Shown in pieces: positions 1 to 8,055 of a stretch of DNA of 35,871 nt. This stretch comes from Bacillota bacterium (GTDB lineage Bacteria; Bacillota_I; Bacilli_A; Erysipelotrichales; Erysipelotrichaceae), in contig JAUNDJ010000013.1 in assembly GCA_030526175.1 (NCBI GenBank), positions 1-35,871 of the forward strand. The letters are read 5' to 3'. The stretch's first letter is position 1, and every line of letters starts with the position of its first letter. Below the pieces are notes generated by a model that had not been told where the DNA came from, searched no databases, and saw only the letters and a list, made by a program, of their open reading frames with translations. The translations under genes were made by a program, and so were the position numbers.

Positions 1-3
1 CAT
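1..3 (-). CDS. Start codon of a gene running off the left edge
   Basis: The minus strand reads GGAGGAG, nine bases, then ATG ending exactly at base 1. This strong ribosome site follows the DUF4349 gene by about 50 bases with no terminator between, so a third gene of the sigma/DUF4349 operon probably starts here. Nothing of its product is visible. Confidence 0.55.
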
Positions 4-22
4 TTTTATGTACTCCTCCGAT

Positions 23-49
23 TGTCATTAAATAATTAACTTAATGACA
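23..49 (-). other. Intercistronic hairpin
   Basis: A 9-bp perfect inverted repeat (TGTCATTAA and TTAATGACA) with a 9-base loop lies between the DUF4349 stop and the ribosome site of the next gene. No U-run follows it on the minus strand, so it does not look like an intrinsic terminator. It may be an mRNA-stability or processing hairpin. Confidence 0.4.
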
Positions 50-68
50 TTGCAATGAGCCCTTACTT

Positions 69-1031
69 TTACTTTTTAAAACGCTTGTATATTTTATATC
101 CTACAAAACAAGCGAATACAATTAAAACGATTAGCCAGATGTTATATACAAGACTTAGCACTACGTTTTGTAAGGTTTGTACACAATTTGTCCATCCATT
201 TTCTAGCGCAAATAAGAAACGAGATCCAAAATCGTCTTTTGTTTCTGTATATACTTTTGTTTCTTGCACATAAATATTTAAAGTTGAATAGTTTGTTAGT
301 GTATCAAAGTTCTTCTTTTGGTTTTTATACGAATTTAATTCGTAATCAATTTCGGAAAGTCTTTGTTCAACAGTTGTTAATTCTTCTACCGTTTGTGCTT
401 TTTCATAAAACTCTGTAACACGTTTCTTTTCTGCTTCTAAAGAGTCAATTCGAGCTTCTATATCAAAATATTCTTCTGTTATATCATCTACTGATTGAGA
501 ATAGCTTGTTACATTGGCCAATTCTTTGATTGATACTATATATTGATCAAATGATTCTGATGGAACACGAATCGTTGCAGAATAAATGCGTTGGTTTAAA
601 TAATCTTTATAAATATTAGAATATTGTGTATATCCATCGTTTGATTTTGTGAATGTATTTATTTTTTGAATGACTTCGTCTAGATTTAACGTTTCCATTT
701 CAATAGTAGAAGTTATAATCAACTTTGATTGTTTTTGAGAATTTTTATAATTTGTTGTACCAGTTTCAACTTCTTCCATTATCAAATCTTCTGAAATATA
801 CTCTTTGCTTGCACTTTCGCTCTTGTTAAGCGTATATCCACCATTGTCATAACTCGTATTAAATAGCACTTTTGGTAAGAACATAAAAGCCATACAAGTA
901 CACATTGCTGTTATGCATACAGGTTTCCAATATTTATGAATGATTGACTGTTTTTCCTCTACTTCATGCGCTTCAACAATATATTTTTCATCAATATCGT
1001 TTAATGCATCTATTAACTTATTATCCTTCAT
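69..1031 (-). CDS. DUF4349 membrane protein, probable anti-sigma partner
   Basis: A 320-residue protein with a short cytoplasmic N-terminus (IDALNDIDEKYIVEA), a membrane segment at about 35-58, an extracytoplasmic DUF4349 region with a charged coiled coil near 190-240 (IDSLEAEKKRVTEFYEKAQT), and a C-terminal membrane segment at about 289-313 ending in a basic tail. The N-terminal D-A-L-x-D-I-D-x-x-x-I-x-E-A pattern resembles the cytosolic segment of membrane anti-sigma factors paired with clostridial ECF sigmas. The ORF extends to a GTG at 1040, but the ATG at 1031 has AAGAAGG eight bases upstream and is preferred. It overlaps the sigma gene by 11 bases, so translation is probably coupled. 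The anti-sigma role is inferred from position and the N-terminal motif; DUF4349 itself has no firmly assigned function. Confidence 0.75.
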   Translation of the reverse strand: MKDNKLIDALNDIDEKYIVEAHEVEEKQSIIHKYWKPVCITAMCTCMAFMFLPKVLFNTSYDNGGYTLNKSESASKEYISEDLIMEEVETGTTNYKNSQKQSKLIITSTIEMETLNLDEVIQKINTFTKSNDGYTQYSNIYKDYLNQRIYSATIRVPSESFDQYIVSIKELANVTSYSQSVDDITEEYFDIEARIDSLEAEKKRVTEFYEKAQTVEELTTVEQRLSEIDYELNSYKNQKKNFDTLTNYSTLNIYVQETKVYTETKDDFGSRFLFALENGWTNCVQTLQNVVLSLVYNIWLIVLIVFACFVGYKIYKRFKK

Positions 1032-1575
1032 AATATACACCTTCTTCCTTTAATCTTTTTGCGAGTACATCTCTTGTTCTTTTTAAAATCATTTTGACTT
1101 TACTTTGTGAGAATCGGAAACGTTTGGATATTTCTTCTATACTTTCAAAATACCAATATCGGCATACAAACACTTTTCTTTGATCGGATGATAATCTTTT
1201 TAGAAAATCGTTTAATATTTCGGTCAGTTCTTCTGCTTCCATTCTTTCTGGCGCTGGTATAATAGCTTCTAGTTCTTCAAAAGAACAAGTAACTTCTTGT
1301 CCACCTCTTTTTTGGGCATGCGTATTTCGCCAAACATACAAAGCCAATCTTCTCGTTATTTTTCCAAGATATGTGGATAAGTTTTTGGGTTTATGCGGGG
1401 GAATGGAATTCCACGCGCCTAAGAATGTATCATTCACACATTCCTGACTATCTTCATTACTATATAGAATTCGATAAGCGATTGAGTAACAATAATGACC
1501 ATATTTTAATTGCGATTGAGAAATAGCTTGTTCATCTCGTTTTAAGTACAAGTCTACGATTTCATAATCTTCCAT
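1021..1575 (-). CDS. ECF-type RNA polymerase sigma factor
   Basis: A 184-residue sigma-70 family protein with only regions 2 and 4, as in ECF sigmas. Region 2 spans about residues 25-90 (EDSQECVNDTFLGAWNSI, core-binding and -10 recognition). Region 4 is at about 125-175 (LSSDQRKVFVCRYWYFESIEEI, then a helix-turn-helix with FSQSKVKMILKRTRDVL). It should direct RNA polymerase to a small regulon and be held inactive by the DUF4349 membrane protein encoded immediately downstream in an overlapping frame. The start is supported by AAAGGAG 8-9 bases upstream. The inducing signal and target genes cannot be read from the sequence. Confidence 0.9.
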   Translation of the reverse strand: MEDYEIVDLYLKRDEQAISQSQLKYGHYCYSIAYRILYSNEDSQECVNDTFLGAWNSIPPHKPKNLSTYLGKITRRLALYVWRNTHAQKRGGQEVTCSFEELEAIIPAPERMEAEELTEILNDFLKRLSSDQRKVFVCRYWYFESIEEISKRFRFSQSKVKMILKRTRDVLAKRLKEEGVYYEG

Positions 1576-1602
1576 AATTTTGTTCTCCTTTCACTAATCA
1601 TC

Positions 1603-1625
1603 TCACGATTTTTTCATTTTGGTCA
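1603..1625 (-). promoter_or_regulatory. Possible ECF autoregulatory promoter
   Basis: The minus strand has TGACC followed 13 bases later by CGTGA, loosely like the TGAAC/CGTC pairs of ECF promoters. It would give a leader of about 20 bases that just includes the ribosome site. The spacing is shorter than usual and the -35 is imperfect, so this is a weak call. Confidence 0.22.
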
Positions 1626-1656
1626 CAAAAAAAGTGCTTTCTTTTACGAAAACACT
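1626..1656 (-). terminator. Intrinsic terminator after the CoA-transferase
   Basis: On the minus strand a 9-bp stem (AGTGTTTTC with GAAAGCACT, one G-U pair) is followed by seven T. It lies just past the CoA-transferase stop and separates it from the sigma operon. Confidence 0.8.
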
Positions 1657-1664
1657 CATTTTTT

Positions 1665-3011
1665 TTATCTGTTGTTTGAATTTTTCCAAATGTGCATAGC
1701 TTGGGCTTGTTTAATCAACTCTTCTCGGAAGTCTGGGTGAGCTACACTAATAATCGCTTCCGCTTTTTGCCAAGTTGTTAATCCTTTAAGATTTACACAT
1801 CCATATTCTGTTACTAAATAATGGATATTAGCACGCGTATCTGTAATGATGCTACCATTTGCCAAAGTAGGCACAATACGACTTTCTAATTTACCTGTCT
1901 TTTTGTTCATAAATGTTGAACTTAAACAAATGAATGATTTTCCTCCATTTGAATTGTAAGCTCCTAATACAAAGTCCAATTGTCCTCCAGCACCTGAAAT
2001 ATGTTTTGTTCCAGCACTTTCCGCATTTACTTGACCAAATAAGTCAATGTTTACAGCGTTGTTGATGGAGATGAAATTGTCTAATGAAGAAATTGCTTCA
2101 ATCGAGTTAGTATAATTTACTGGGGCTGACATACATTCTGGATTGTTATCTAGGTAATCGTATAATTTTTGCGTACCAGCTCCAAAGGCATATACTTGAC
2201 GTCCTTTATCGATATTCTTATTTTTACCAGTGATTTTTCCTGCTTTTGCGATATCTACAAACGCATCCACATACATTTCTGTGTGTACACCCAAATCTTT
2301 TAGATCGCTTTTGGCAATTAAGCTTCCAACCGCATTTGGCATACCACCAATTCCTAATTGTAAACATGCTCCGTTTGGAATCATTTTTACAATTTGTTCG
2401 GCAACCGCAATATCAATTTCACTTGCAGCTCCTCCTGCTGGCATTTGTAACATTGGAGGATTATCTCCTTCTACGATATATGTAACATCGCTAATGTGGA
2501 CACCTTCTTCAAAACCTCCTAAACAACGAGGCATGTTTTTATTTACTTCAACAATGATTACTTTTGCTTTTTCACAAACAGCTGCCATATGAGAAGCATT
2601 TGGTCCAAAGTTAAAATATCCATGTTTATCCATTGGAGCCACTTGCATGATAGCTACATCTAATGGATCGTTACTTTCGCGATAATATCTTGGTAATTCC
2701 GAATAGCGTAATGGCGTATAAAAACAGAACCCTTGTTTAATTGCTTTTCTTTCAATACCTGTCATATGCCAACTGTTCCATGTCATATGAGCTGCTGGAT
2801 TATCAATTTTAAAAATTTCTGGTTCTTTTAAAAGGATACCACCTCTAAATTTTACATCTTCTAATTCTGGTAAGATTTTTGCTAAAGCTTGGTCACATTT
2901 ATCTGCTGTCGCTGTACACCAACCATAATCTACCCAGTCACCACTTTTTATTACAGAAACCGCTTCTTCAGCGCTTACTAATTTTTGCTCATATAGTTCT
3001 TGATAATTCAT
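1665..3011 (-). CDS. Acetyl-CoA hydrolase/transferase family CoA-transferase
   Basis: A 448-residue class I CoA-transferase of the 4-hydroxybutyrate / butyryl-CoA:acetate CoA-transferase type. Such enzymes move CoA between an acyl-CoA and a carboxylate (for example butyryl-CoA plus acetate) through a glutamyl-CoA intermediate in the cytosol. Visible motifs are [12 protein letters not shown] (about 221-231), HTEMYVDAF with the likely catalytic Glu at 245, and the C-terminal [18 protein letters not shown] and [11 protein letters not shown] blocks typical of this family. Length matches the family. The start has AGAGAGG upstream. It is a single-gene unit with its own extended -10 promoter and terminator, divergent from an MFS transporter. 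The true substrate pair (butyrate, propionate, 4-hydroxybutyrate, acetate) cannot be fixed by eye. Confidence 0.88.
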   Translation of the reverse strand: MNYQELYEQKLVSAEEAVSVIKSGDWVDYGWCTATADKCDQALAKILPELEDVKFRGGILLKEPEIFKIDNPAAHMTWNSWHMTGIERKAIKQGFCFYTPLRYSELPRYYRESNDPLDVAIMQVAPMDKHGYFNFGPNASHMAAVCEKAKVIIVEVNKNMPRCLGGFEEGVHISDVTYIVEGDNPPMLQMPAGGAASEIDIAVAEQIVKMIPNGACLQLGIGGMPNAVGSLIAKSDLKDLGVHTEMYVDAFVDIAKAGKITGKNKNIDKGRQVYAFGAGTQKLYDYLDNNPECMSAPVNYTNSIEAISSLDNFISINNAVNIDLFGQVNAESAGTKHISGAGGQLDFVLGAYNSNGGKSFICLSSTFMNKKTGKLESRIVPTLANGSIITDTRANIHYLVTEYGCVNLKGLTTWQKAEAIISVAHPDFREELIKQAQAMHIWKNSNNR

Positions 3012-3045
3012 AGTAAATCCTCTCTTGATAATTTTTTCACTAATG

Positions 3046-3054
3046 ATTATAACA
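3046..3054 (-). promoter_or_regulatory. Extended -10 promoter of the CoA-transferase
   Basis: The minus strand carries TGTTATAAT, a perfect TGn-TATAAT element, 35 bases upstream of the start codon. No good -35 is visible at 17 bases, which is usual for extended -10 promoters. Confidence 0.5.
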
Positions 3055-3130
3055 TCATTTATTCACAGATGCCACAAAGTATCCAATTAGTTTTTTCCTT
3101 TTTTTATTCTCATTTCTGTGTAAAAAATAT

Positions 3131-3149
3131 TATAATAATATATAAGGAG
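3131..3149 (+). promoter_or_regulatory. Possible -10 and ribosome site of the MFS gene
   Basis: TATAAT at 3131-3136 is followed by AAGGAG about ten bases before the ATG at 3160. The ribosome site supports the start. The promoter is weak evidence: no -35 is evident, and the transcript would begin almost at the ribosome site. Confidence 0.35.
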
Positions 3150-3159
3150 AATACAGTAT

Positions 3160-4404
3160 ATGAATTCCAATCACTTATCTTATAAGCACCTTATCATGCT
3201 TGCCTCCTGTTGCATCTTAACAGGAACGAGTATTGGAATTACAGGAAATTGTTTGGGACAATTTGTCACCCCTTTGTCACAATCATTAAAGCAGCCTGTA
3301 GGTTCCATTACTATTTTTATTACACTAATGTCTATTAGTAGTGCATTTTTTGGCCCGATTGTCACAAAATTAATGCAAAAGATCCACGTGCGAATCATAA
3401 TGAGCCTAGGAGTAATCATCAATTGTAGTTGCTTGTGCTTACTCGCTTTTGTAAAAAATATCATATTACTCTATGGCATCGGAATTATTTTAGGGATGGC
3501 AAACATTTGTTTCAGTTTAATTCCTATTACTATTTTATTAAACAACTGGTTTTACAAAAACGTTGGTTCTTTTACTGGATTGTGTGCTAGTTTTTCCGGA
3601 TTAATGGGAGCTATTTTCAATCCAATTATTGCTGGAATGATTGTCAGCAAAGGATATCAATATGCTCTGTTTGTATCCGCGATATTGGTCTTAATATTTT
3701 CATTACCATGTTCTTTACTATTTGTTCGATATCGCCCGCAAGAAGTTGGAGTGATGCCATATGGATTTGAAGAATTTCAGCAAAATGCGCCTTCCATGAA
3801 AAAAGGGAAATCCATTGCTTTACCATTCTATATGTTGATTTTCATTTCTCTTATTGCGATAAGCATAAATTTTATCGCTGGATTAAATCCTAGTATTGCG
3901 GCTATGGCCAATTCTATTCCTTTAGCTGCTGGATTATCCGCTACAATGGTGAGCGCTGCCATGATTGGTAATGTTTGTTCTAAGTTGTCTTTGGGTGTAT
4001 TAGTTGATAAATTTGGAACAAAAGTGGGTATTTCTATTATGTTGTCATTCACATTTTGTGGATTGATTCTACTTTCTATATTAAATTCAAAAAGCTACGT
4101 TCTAGCTTTATTCGGATGTTTAATCTATGGTTGTATCTTCGCTTGTGGAGCCAATGGTCCTGCTTTTATTATGAGAGAAGTTTATGGACCAGAAAGATTT
4201 GCAGAACTATATCCAACAGTTGCCTTATTTGGTAGCTTATCGTATGCGATCAGCACTGCAATCGTAGGTAAATCGTACGACTTATTAGGAAGCTATAAAT
4301 ATATTATTTTAATCCTAGCTTGTTTGTGTATCGTAACCATCGGACTATTATTTTTTGTACAATTCTTAAACAAAAACATCCGAAAAAAAATCGCACAAAA
4401 CTAA
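3160..4404 (+). CDS. MFS transporter, OFA-like
   Basis: A 414-residue integral membrane protein with about 12 hydrophobic segments in two six-helix halves. The loop between halves carries LVDKFGTKVG, the MFS motif A signature (D-x-F-G-x-K). The N-terminal half (GQFVTPLSQSL) and the WFYKNVGSFTGL segment resemble the oxalate/formate antiporter (OFA) branch, whose members carry small organic anions. It is transcribed alone on the plus strand, divergent from the CoA-transferase, and ends in a strong terminator. Its place beside a CoA-transferase would suit carboxylate transport, but the substrate is not determined by any visible motif. Confidence 0.85.
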   Translation: MNSNHLSYKHLIMLASCCILTGTSIGITGNCLGQFVTPLSQSLKQPVGSITIFITLMSISSAFFGPIVTKLMQKIHVRIIMSLGVIINCSCLCLLAFVKNIILLYGIGIILGMANICFSLIPITILLNNWFYKNVGSFTGLCASFSGLMGAIFNPIIAGMIVSKGYQYALFVSAILVLIFSLPCSLLFVRYRPQEVGVMPYGFEEFQQNAPSMKKGKSIALPFYMLIFISLIAISINFIAGLNPSIAAMANSIPLAAGLSATMVSAAMIGNVCSKLSLGVLVDKFGTKVGISIMLSFTFCGLILLSILNSKSYVLALFGCLIYGCIFACGANGPAFIMREVYGPERFAELYPTVALFGSLSYAISTAIVGKSYDLLGSYKYIILILACLCIVTIGLLFFVQFLNKNIRKKIAQN

Positions 4405-4436
4405 ACACAGGAGTATCAATCTCCTGTGTCTTTTTC
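4405..4436 (+). terminator. Intrinsic terminator after the MFS gene
   Basis: A perfect 9-bp stem (ACACAGGAG with CTCCTGTGT, 7-base loop) is followed by CTTTTTCTTT, starting right after the MFS stop. The same hairpin sits between two convergent genes and could slow transcripts from the other side, though the T-run there is poor. Confidence 0.9.
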
Positions 4437-4440
4437 TTTA

Positions 4441-5376
4441 TTACTTTTCTAATTTTCTATAAAGATTGGCTAATAGTGCACCAGAAATATTGTGCCATAC
4501 AGAGAAAACAGCACCTGGGACTGTAGCTAAGGCAAGATTTGGAAAAGCTGTTCCAGCTAAAGAAGTTGCTAAGCCAGAGTTTTGCATACCAATTTCAATT
4601 GATAAAGCTTTTTTCTTAGTCATAGGTAATCCTAATAGTTTACCCAATCCATATCCACAAGCATATCCTAAAAGATTGTGTAAGATTACGACCGCAAATA
4701 CAGTAAATCCTGTGGAAAGGATTTGTTGGGCATTGTGTGAAACAACAGCTCCTACAATAAACGAAATCGCAATCACCGAAATCATTGGTAATACTTTACT
4801 CACTTTTTTGGTACTTTCTGCCCAAAAGCGATTAATCACAAAACCAAGAGAGATTGGAATGATTACAACTTTTACAATGGATAAGAACATGCTCATCATA
4901 TCCACTTGAACGGTTGTTCTCAACAAAAGCCAAGTAATCATTGGGGTTAGGACGGGTGCCAACAAAGTGTTGATACCTGTCATTCCTACGGAAAGTGCAA
5001 CATCTCCATCACTTAGATATGTAATGACATTGCTTGATGTTCCTCCAGGACATGTCCCTACTAATACAACACCAGCCAAAAGAGCGGCATCTAAATGAAA
5101 TAATGTTCCTAATAATAAAGCTAATAAGGGCATAATCGTAAACTGTGCCAAACAACCAATGATAATATCCTTTGGCTTTGTGAATACCAATTTAAAATCC
5201 TCAATTTTCAAAGTAAGTCCCATTCCAAACATCACTATCATTAATAAATAGTTGATCCACGTAGTTTGGATCCATAAGGTAGACTGGGGCACGAATAATG
5301 AAAAGGATGCCACAATCAATACAACTACAGCCATATACTTTCCTAATACATCACTCAATTTTTCTAAAACTCTCAT
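4441..5376 (-). CDS. Bile acid:sodium symporter family (BASS) transporter
   Basis: A 311-residue membrane protein with about nine or ten hydrophobic segments. The family core is clear: GMGLTLKIEDFKLVF near the N-terminus, then GTCPGGTSSNVITYLSDGDV with the P-G-G-x-S-S-N motif, then ALSVGMTGINTLLAP. These residues form the crossover helices and sodium sites in BASS structures. Bacterial members import various organic anions with Na+ (bile acids, pantoate, pyruvate-like acids), so the substrate stays open. The C-terminal IGMQNSGLATSLA segment is also typical. AGGAGA precedes the ATG. It is convergent with the MFS gene. Confidence 0.9.
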   Translation of the reverse strand: MRVLEKLSDVLGKYMAVVVLIVASFSLFVPQSTLWIQTTWINYLLMIVMFGMGLTLKIEDFKLVFTKPKDIIIGCLAQFTIMPLLALLLGTLFHLDAALLAGVVLVGTCPGGTSSNVITYLSDGDVALSVGMTGINTLLAPVLTPMITWLLLRTTVQVDMMSMFLSIVKVVIIPISLGFVINRFWAESTKKVSKVLPMISVIAISFIVGAVVSHNAQQILSTGFTVFAVVILHNLLGYACGYGLGKLLGLPMTKKKALSIEIGMQNSGLATSLAGTAFPNLALATVPGAVFSVWHNISGALLANLYRKLEK

Positions 5377-5458
5377 ATCTTTCTCCTCTTTTTCTGTCCT
5401 TATTATATTCTACAATTATTTCTGTACTCTTTTTTTCACCTTAACGATAACTAAAAAA

Positions 5459-5487
5459 TGAAAAAGACATACAGATTTGCATGTCTT
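5459..5487 (-). terminator. Intrinsic terminator after the lipoprotein gene
   Basis: On the minus strand AAGACATGC pairs with GTATGTCTT (one G-U pair) around a 6-base loop, followed by a T-run. It lies just past the lipoprotein stop codon. Confidence 0.8.
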
Positions 5488-5493
5488 ATCCAA

Positions 5494-5814
5494 TTATTCA
5501 ACTTTTACTATAACAGTAAATCCATTTTTGCTTTCTACAGTATAGCCTTGTTTAGTGTGCGAGATACTTAAAAAATCTTCTTCCCCATCCACACGAACTT
5601 GAACTTCAAAAGTAGCTTCTTTAGAAATTGAACATTTCACTTTGTTTCCTTCAACAGAAATATTATCCATTCCATCGTCATATGCCACTAATTCAACCTC
5701 TTTCGCTTCTGTATATTCAGTTGTACAAACTTTCGTTTTAGAACATCCAGTAACCGACACCATCGTAACCATCACAAATAGTGCAACAAAAATAGTAGAT
5801 AAAAATTTTTTCAT
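5494..5814 (-). CDS. Small predicted lipoprotein, function unknown
   Basis: A 106-residue protein with a lipoprotein signal: MKKFLST, a hydrophobic core, then VSVTGC with the lipidated Cys at residue 24. The mature part is about 80 residues and rich in beta-strand-like sequence (CSISKEATFEVQVRVDG); I recognise no domain. An upstream in-frame ATG would add six residues, but the ribosome site AAAGGAG lies inside that extension and points to the ATG at 5814. The gene has its own extended -10 promoter and terminator, so it appears to be a separate unit on the outer face of the membrane. Confidence 0.75.
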   Translation of the reverse strand: MKKFLSTIFVALFVMVTMVSVTGCSKTKVCTTEYTEAKEVELVAYDDGMDNISVEGNKVKCSISKEATFEVQVRVDGEEDFLSISHTKQGYTVESKNGFTVIVKVE

Positions 5815-5842
5815 GATAAACTCCTTTAGCATATTTTACTCA

Positions 5843-5851
5843 ATTATAGCA
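5843..5851 (-). promoter_or_regulatory. Extended -10 promoter of the lipoprotein gene
   Basis: The minus strand reads TGCTATAAT, a TGn-TATAAT element, about 28 bases before the start codon. A 4-of-6 match to the -35 consensus (ATGATA) lies 17 bases upstream. A second TATAAT lies just upstream of the first. Confidence 0.5.
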
Positions 5852-5922
5852 CAATTATACTAATATATCATTTTTAGAATTCATCTCCCTATTCACTTCG
5901 AGACAAAACCAATACTATCTTA

Positions 5923-6690
5923 TTATTTTACTAATTCTTTTAAGTCTTCAATATTATTTGGATTACCTGCAAGAACACGAATTGGTGCTACATCTCCCCA
6001 ATTTCCATTTTCTGCAACAAAACATCCTCCAGCTTCCTTCACAAATAAAGAAGCGGCTGCATAATCCCAAAAAGATAAGCTTTCTTCATAAAATGCATCC
6101 ACACGACCGGCTGCGACATAAGCTAAATCTAAAACCGCCGATCCTGAACGACGTAAATCACGTCCGTGGATAAACAATCTTTTTAATGTATCAAAGGTTT
6201 TATCGGCTAATTCTTTCTTATATGGAGATGTTCCAATTAGTATTAATGAAGAACGCATTGGATTTTGTTTCACATTCAATTTTTGCCCATTCACAAAAGC
6301 ACCTTCGCCTTTTAATGCCCAGAACAATTCTTTTAAATATGGATCGTAAACAGCTCCTAAAAGAGGTTCGTGATTATAAGCTAGAGCAATACTTACACAA
6401 GAGTGTTTAAAATCATATGCGTAATTGGAAGTTCCATCAATTGGGTCAATAATCCAAGTGTATTCATTTGTTAATGCTTGATTTTCTTTTTCTTCCGCAA
6501 AGAAAATCGCATTTGGGATCAATGGAGTTAATTTTTCAATTACTAGATTTTGTGTAGCTACATCCATATTTGTAACAATATTGGCTACATCTCCTTTTTC
6601 GTCCACTTGTTCCACTGTACCGTTTGCCATAAATTCAGCGGCTTCTTTGGCAATCGCTTTAACTTGTTCTAATAATTCTTGATAGTTCAT
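5923..6690 (-). CDS. Inositol monophosphatase family protein
   Basis: A 255-residue Mg2+-dependent phosphatase of the IMPase/SuhB superfamily, which hydrolyses small phosphate esters such as inositol phosphates, histidinol phosphate or 3'-phosphoadenylates. The three metal-site motifs are present in order: FFAEEKEN (first Glu), WIIDPIDGTSNYAY (D-P-x-D-G-T), and SFWDYAAASLFVKEAGG near residue 205. Length fits the family. It starts 3 bases after folA, with the ribosome site inside the end of folA, so it is the last gene of the phosphatase-thyA-folA operon. The exact substrate is uncertain; in a nucleotide operon a pAp-type or nucleotide-linked substrate is possible but unproven. Confidence 0.9.
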   Translation of the reverse strand: MNYQELLEQVKAIAKEAAEFMANGTVEQVDEKGDVANIVTNMDVATQNLVIEKLTPLIPNAIFFAEEKENQALTNEYTWIIDPIDGTSNYAYDFKHSCVSIALAYNHEPLLGAVYDPYLKELFWALKGEGAFVNGQKLNVKQNPMRSSLILIGTSPYKKELADKTFDTLKRLFIHGRDLRRSGSAVLDLAYVAAGRVDAFYEESLSFWDYAAASLFVKEAGGCFVAENGNWGDVAPIRVLAGNPNNIEDLKELVK

Positions 6691-6693
6691 ATT

Positions 6694-7173
6694 CTATTTC
6701 CTCTTATATTCTATGTGATTATAGTGTACACCATTTTCTGTGATATCTGATAATATTGTTTTTTCATATTTAGTTTTATCAAACACGGGAAAAAAAGCAT
6801 CGGCATCATAGCTTTTTTCAATTTCTGTTAATAATAGTCGATCGGCTTTTTCTAACATTTGTGTATAAATTTGTGCACCACCTATCACAAAAATTTCTTC
6901 ATCAACATTTCTATATTTTTCCAAAAATTCTTCAATACTAGAAAAAATTTCTACTTCTTCTGGTAACTTTGGATTCGTTCTTGTGATCACAATATGATGT
7001 CTTTTGGGAAGCATTCCTGGTAACGATTCAAAGGTTTTTCTCCCCATTGCAATAGTATGTCCCTTTGTTTGACTTCGAAAAAATTTAAGATCTTGAGGAA
7101 AATTCCAAATTAATGTATTGTCTTTTCCTAGTTCGTTGTTTTGGCCAATCGCGGCAATCATCGTTAATGTCAT
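6694..7173 (-). CDS. folA: Dihydrofolate reductase
   Basis: A 159-residue enzyme that reduces dihydrofolate to tetrahydrofolate with NADPH in the cytosol. The N-terminus has the classic MIAAIGQNNELGKDNTLIW block, then FPQDLKFFRSQT with the active-site Asp, then IAMGRKTFESLP (NADPH-binding) and FVIGGAQIYTQML. Size is standard. It lies nine bases after thyA and overlaps no gene; its ribosome site ATAGGAG is in the thyA tail. The pairing is functional: thymidylate synthase makes dihydrofolate, which this enzyme recycles. Confidence 0.96.
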   Translation of the reverse strand: MTLTMIAAIGQNNELGKDNTLIWNFPQDLKFFRSQTKGHTIAMGRKTFESLPGMLPKRHHIVITRTNPKLPEEVEIFSSIEEFLEKYRNVDEEIFVIGGAQIYTQMLEKADRLLLTEIEKSYDADAFFPVFDKTKYEKTILSDITENGVHYNHIEYKRK

Positions 7174-7181
7174 AAAAACTC

Positions 7182-8054
7182 CTATTGTGCTAATGGGAAA
7201 GCAATTTTTCCCATATGCTTATATTCTACTAATTTAATATCCTTACAATCTTTTGAATTATCAAAATCATAAAAATCTTTTATTTCTGGATTTATCCACA
7301 ATTCAGGCGAAGGATAGTGCCCTATCGTATGGAAACGTTCCAATTGTTCTTTAATTCCATCTACTTGATTTACATAAATATGAGCATCTTTAATAGACCA
7401 GTCAATCGTTCCAGCTTTTAATCCTGTTACTTGTGCCAATAATTTCAATAATACGGCGTATTGTGTCATATTAAATGGAAGGCCTAATGGCACATCGCAA
7501 CTTCTTTGATGCACCCAGCAGTTTAGTGTTCCATCCGTAACATCCCATTCACTTGACCATACACAACTTGGTAAAACCGCAGTATCTAAATAGTCGTCTT
7601 GCCATAAAGACATCACCATTCTACGATCGGTTGGATTGTTCTTAATTTTGTCAATTAAATTATCAATCAAATGAAATTTCTTCACAATATATCCATAGGC
7701 AGTTCCAATCGTATGTGCATACGCAGAATCAAAATGTTTCAATACTTTTCCTGTATTAATATCTTTCCAATCTCCATTTTCATCAATTTCCCATAAATCC
7801 CAAATGTGAACATTTCTTTCTTGTAACCAACGAACATCGTTTGATTGTGCTTGATAGATCCACATCATTTCCAAAATTGCTTGTCGAATAAACAATTGTT
7901 TTGTGGTCAAAATAGGAAACTCTTCGCCTACATTTAATTGAAAATGATACGAAGGAATTTTGATTGTATTTATTCCAGTTCTATTTTCCACTTCTTTTCC
8001 ATCTTTTAAGATTTTTTCGCATAATTTACAATATTCAATATCCCAAGCCGACAT
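7182..8054 (-). CDS. thyA: Thymidylate synthase
   Basis: A 290-residue enzyme making dTMP from dUMP and methylene-tetrahydrofolate. The reading frame extends upstream inside the previous gene, but AAGGAGG seven bases before the ATG at 8054 fixes the start, one base after the previous stop. Motifs: NRTGINTIKIPSYHFQL (phosphate-binding Arg loop), RRMVMSLW, the catalytic Cys at 164 in LPSCVWSSEW, and HQRSCDVPLGLPFNMTQYA (dUMP-binding). The usual active-site context is LPPC followed by an H/Y-rich stretch; here it is LPSCVWSSEWDV, which I take to be a family variant since all other motifs are intact. Confidence 0.95.
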   Translation of the reverse strand: MSAWDIEYCKLCEKILKDGKEVENRTGINTIKIPSYHFQLNVGEEFPILTTKQLFIRQAILEMMWIYQAQSNDVRWLQERNVHIWDLWEIDENGDWKDINTGKVLKHFDSAYAHTIGTAYGYIVKKFHLIDNLIDKIKNNPTDRRMVMSLWQDDYLDTAVLPSCVWSSEWDVTDGTLNCWVHQRSCDVPLGLPFNMTQYAVLLKLLAQVTGLKAGTIDWSIKDAHIYVNQVDGIKEQLERFHTIGHYPSPELWINPEIKDFYDFDNSKDCKDIKLVEYKHMGKIAFPLAQ

Positions 8055-8055
8055 A

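Noticed and set aside
2230-2592. 120-codon plus-strand frame inside the CoA-transferase
   Set aside because: Fully antisense to a well-conserved enzyme and without any start signal.
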